Positions 61,673-64,000 of a stretch of 64,000 bases of DNA are shown in pieces. A program made the translations under genes and the position numbers. Under the pieces are notes generated by a model. It worked only from the letters and a program-made list of their open reading frames with translations, ran no database searches and was not told where the DNA came from. The stretch lies in NCBI RefSeq assembly GCF_009832865.1, contig NZ_CP047130.1, forward strand, positions 310,001-374,000, read 5' to 3'. The DNA is from Colwellia sp. 20A7 (GTDB lineage: Bacteria > Pseudomonadota > Gammaproteobacteria > Enterobacterales > Alteromonadaceae). The number at the start of each line of letters is the position of its first letter. Within the stretch, counting starts at the first letter, position 1.

Positions 61673-63217
61673 TTAGAAACTTGGCAGTAACTGTTCAGGC
61701 ATAAATTGGTTTAAGTCACCCTCACTGATAATTTCAGACGCTTCAACAATGTCAGGGGCAAAGTATCTGTCTTGATCATAAAAGCTCACGGTTTTACGTA
61801 ACATGGCTTTAGCTTGCTCAATTATTGCCGACCCTTTAAGTGGTGCTCTAAAATCTAATCCTTGCACGGCAGCTAAATATTCAACAGCAAGCACACCATT
61901 CGTATTTTCGCTCATATCCGCTAAACGACGACCCGCAAAACAAGCCATAGATACATGGTCTTCTTGGTTTGCCGACGTTGGTAAACTATCGACTGAAGCA
62001 GGATGTGCCAAGCTTTTATTTTCTGATGCTAATGCAGCAGCGGTCACTTGTGCAATCATAAAGCCAGAGTTTACGCCGCCATTATCGACTAAAAATGGCG
62101 GTAACTTACTTAAGCTTGAATCAATTAATAGGGCCATTCTACGTTCAGACAACGAGCCTATTTCGGCAATTGCTAAGGCTAAATTGTCAGCAGCCATCGC
62201 AACAGGCTCGGCGTGGAAGTTACCAGCGGAAATAAAGTCACCTTCGTTAGCAAAAACTAAAGGGTTATCGGTAACGCCATTGGCTTCTACGTGAAGTACT
62301 TCTGCTGCTTGACGAATTTGCGTTAAACAAGCACCCATAACTTGTGGTTGGCAGCGCAATGAATAGGGGTCTTGCACTTTTTCACAATCAACGTGTGATT
62401 GTGATATTTCAGAGCTATCCGTTAATATTGCACGATAAGCCATTGCCGCATCAATTTGCCCTTTTTGACCACGAACAAAATGCACACGATGATCAAACGG
62501 TGCACGAGAGCCTAGCGCAGCCTCGACTGAAATTGCCCCAATAACGGTACCTGCAGCGTATAAGTCTTCGGCATGAAATAAACCTTCAAGAGAGAAGGCT
62601 GTTGAAGCTTGTGTACCATTAAGTAGTGCTAAGCCTTCTTTGGCAGCTAATGTTATCGGTTCAAGACCTGCAATTTTTAATCCTTCCGTTGCTGGGATTA
62701 CTTGGTCTTGGTATGACATTTCGCCTTCACCTAATAAAGGTAAAACCATGTGTGCAAGTGGCGCTAAGTCGCCCGAAGCGCCAACAGAGCCTTTTTTAGG
62801 TACACAGGGGTAAACTTGTGCGTTTAGTAAAGTAATTAATGCCTGAATGACTTCTAAACGAATACCGGAATAGCCACGAGACAATGAATTGATTTTTAAT
62901 ACCATCATTAATCTTACGGTAGTATCTTCCATGTATTCACCAAAACCTGCTGAATGTGAAAGTACAATAGAGCGTTGTAATAGCTCCAATTCTTCGTTTT
63001 TAATACGAGTACTTGCTAACAAACCAAAACCAGTATTAATACCATAAACGACACGATTATCTTTAATGACTTGTTGAACGGCTTCAGCACTTTTATTTAT
63101 TTCATTAAAAGCACTTTCATCTAATTTATATTGTATGCCGTCGTAACGACTCACACTGCGTAGCTGTGCTAGTGTGAGTTGGCCAGGGATAATATTTAAC
63201 TCAGTAATTGGGTTCAT
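61673..63217 (-). CDS. hutH: Histidine ammonia-lyase
   Basis: It catalyses the first step of histidine degradation, giving urocanate. The MIO-forming motif [11 protein letters not shown] and the surrounding [10 protein letters not shown] are present, with GFGLLASTR and the C-terminal QEDHVSMA. Length is 514 residues. The frame is open from ATG 63229, but ATG 63217, one base after the hutU stop, gives the usual N-terminus [16 protein letters not shown]. It is co-transcribed after hutU. Confidence 0.96.
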   Translation of the reverse strand: MNPITELNIIPGQLTLAQLRSVSRYDGIQYKLDESAFNEINKSAEAVQQVIKDNRVVYGINTGFGLLASTRIKNEELELLQRSIVLSHSAGFGEYMEDTTVRLMMVLKINSLSRGYSGIRLEVIQALITLLNAQVYPCVPKKGSVGASGDLAPLAHMVLPLLGEGEMSYQDQVIPATEGLKIAGLEPITLAAKEGLALLNGTQASTAFSLEGLFHAEDLYAAGTVIGAISVEAALGSRAPFDHRVHFVRGQKGQIDAAMAYRAILTDSSEISQSHVDCEKVQDPYSLRCQPQVMGACLTQIRQAAEVLHVEANGVTDNPLVFANEGDFISAGNFHAEPVAMAADNLALAIAEIGSLSERRMALLIDSSLSKLPPFLVDNGGVNSGFMIAQVTAAALASENKSLAHPASVDSLPTSANQEDHVSMACFAGRRLADMSENTNGVLAVEYLAAVQGLDFRAPLKGSAIIEQAKAMLRKTVSFYDQDRYFAPDIVEASEIISEGDLNQFMPEQLLPSF

Positions 63218-63218
63218 T

Positions 63219-64000
63219 TTATTTCTCATTGATCATTGGTAAGTCTAAGCCTTGCTCTTTGGCACAGTTTATAGCGATATCGTAACCTGCATCTGCATGA
63301 CGCATCACACCCGTTGCTGGGTCATTCCACAACACACGACCAATACGTTTGGCAGCGTCATCTGTGCCATCAGCGACAATAACCACTCCAGAATGTTGAC
63401 TAAAGCCCATACCAACACCACCACCGTGATGTATGCTAACCCAAGTTGCACCACCAGAGGTTGACAATAAAGCGTTAAGTAGTGGCCAATCTGAAACAGC
63501 ATCTGAGCCATCTAACATGCTTTCCGTTTCACGATTTGGTGAAGCGACTGAGCCAGAATCTAAATGATCACGACCAATAACAACAGGGGCTGAAAGCTCG
63601 CCAGTTTTAACCATTTCGTTAAATGCTAAGGCTAAACGTGCTCTATCTTTTAAACCAACCCAACAGATTCGAGCAGGCAAACCTTGAAAGTCGATACGTT
63701 CGCGCGCCATATCTAACCAGTTATGTAAATGTGGGTTGTCAGGAATAAGTTCTTTTACCTTGGCATCTGTTTTATAGATATCTTCAGGATCACCAGAAAG
63801 GGCAACCCAACGGAAAGGTCCAATACCTTCACAGAATAATGGGCGAACATAAGCAGGCACAAAACCTGGGAAATCAAATGCGTTGGTTACACCTTCTTCT
63901 AACGCCATTTGACGAATATTGTTGCCATAATCTGTTGTTGCCGCACCTGCAGCTTGCAAATCAAGCATCGCTTGTACTTGCACAGCCATCGACTTTTTAG
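63219..64000 (-). CDS. hutU: Urocanate hydratase (N-terminal part outside window)
   Basis: The C-terminal ~260 residues of HutU, which hydrates urocanate with tightly bound NAD. Recognisable blocks are [34 protein letters not shown] and [17 protein letters not shown]. The frame stays open to the window edge (KKSMAVQVQ), so the gene continues beyond 64000. The stop is one base before the hutH ATG; together they form a hut operon on the - strand. Confidence 0.96.
   Translation of the reverse strand, partial: KKSMAVQVQAMLDLQAAGAATTDYGNNIRQMALEEGVTNAFDFPGFVPAYVRPLFCEGIGPFRWVALSGDPEDIYKTDAKVKELIPDNPHLHNWLDMARERIDFQGLPARICWVGLKDRARLALAFNEMVKTGELSAPVVIGRDHLDSGSVASPNRETESMLDGSDAVSDWPLLNALLSTSGGATWVSIHHGGGVGMGFSQHSGVVIVADGTDDAAKRIGRVLWNDPATGVMRHADAGYDIAINCAKEQGLDLPMINEK

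Noticed and set aside
61803..62294. 163-residue open frame on the + strand
   Set aside because: It is antisense to hutH, which is a certain gene; the frame is a by-product of its codon use.

Overview
The window is AT-rich, densely coded DNA from a marine gammaproteobacterium. The protein set (lateral-type flagellar genes with lafK and motY, YiiD-like acyltransferase, DusC, HrpB, bifunctional ThrA) and the sequence style point to Alteromonadales, most likely Colwelliaceae (Colwellia or a close relative). This placement is inferred from recognised protein families, not from a database search.

Layout. (1) 1-11008: one end of a flagellar export and basal-body locus, flhB(partial)-flhA, then motY-lafK-fliEFGHIJ, all on the + strand. 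This order matches the lateral flagellar clusters of Vibrio. (2) 11711-19631: a sugar-alcohol module: NCS1-type permease, mannitol 2-dehydrogenase, fructokinase, HAD phosphatase, SorC-type regulator and glucose-6-phosphate isomerase. Together they would take a polyol through fructose to fructose-6-P and glucose-6-P. (3) 19883-28343: hrpB, a PhoD-like phosphatase, PBP1b (mrcB), SOS-controlled yebG and a YgjP-like metallopeptidase. (4) 28689-33663: the threonine operon with an intact attenuator (thrL leader peptide and terminator, then thrABC), followed by ung and small genes. (5) 34392-39935: assorted metabolism, including an amine-type FAD oxidoreductase, a D-2-hydroxyacid dehydrogenase and nnrS behind an FNR/DNR-like box. 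(6) About 40025-53510: an accessory region. It holds a mobile-mystery A/B (HTH/Fic) module whose Fic gene is frameshifted, a conserved trxA/lysR pair, and then an array of integron gene cassettes. (7) 53709-64000: M3 peptidase, lipoprotein, spermidine-synthase-like protein, YiiD/MadA-like fusion, SnoaL-like protein, YeeZ-like epimerase, dusC, and the end of the histidine utilisation operon (hutU-hutH, - strand).

The most interesting part is 43349-52510. Seven complete attC recombination sites (one of them split by insertions), one degenerate right half and one left half separate cassettes that all read the same way. No integron integrase is visible, so in this window it is a CALIN (cluster of attC sites lacking an integrase). 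Two different IS110/IS1111-type elements have attacked the array. One sits in the central loop of an attC, and a remnant of the same element sits at the same place in another attC. The second splits the R' core of the same first attC. Both leave long 3' non-coding segments where IS1111-type bridge RNAs are expected. Two cassettes have no reading frame but carry long-range inverted repeats. One cassette encodes what looks like a pore-forming protein with an overlapping membrane partner (DUF1240-like), a plausible toxin/immunity pair.

Two adjacent chromosomal genes (hrpB and the PhoD-like gene) appear to start at ATT, and the uracil-DNA glycosylase carries an insertion right beside its catalytic loop.
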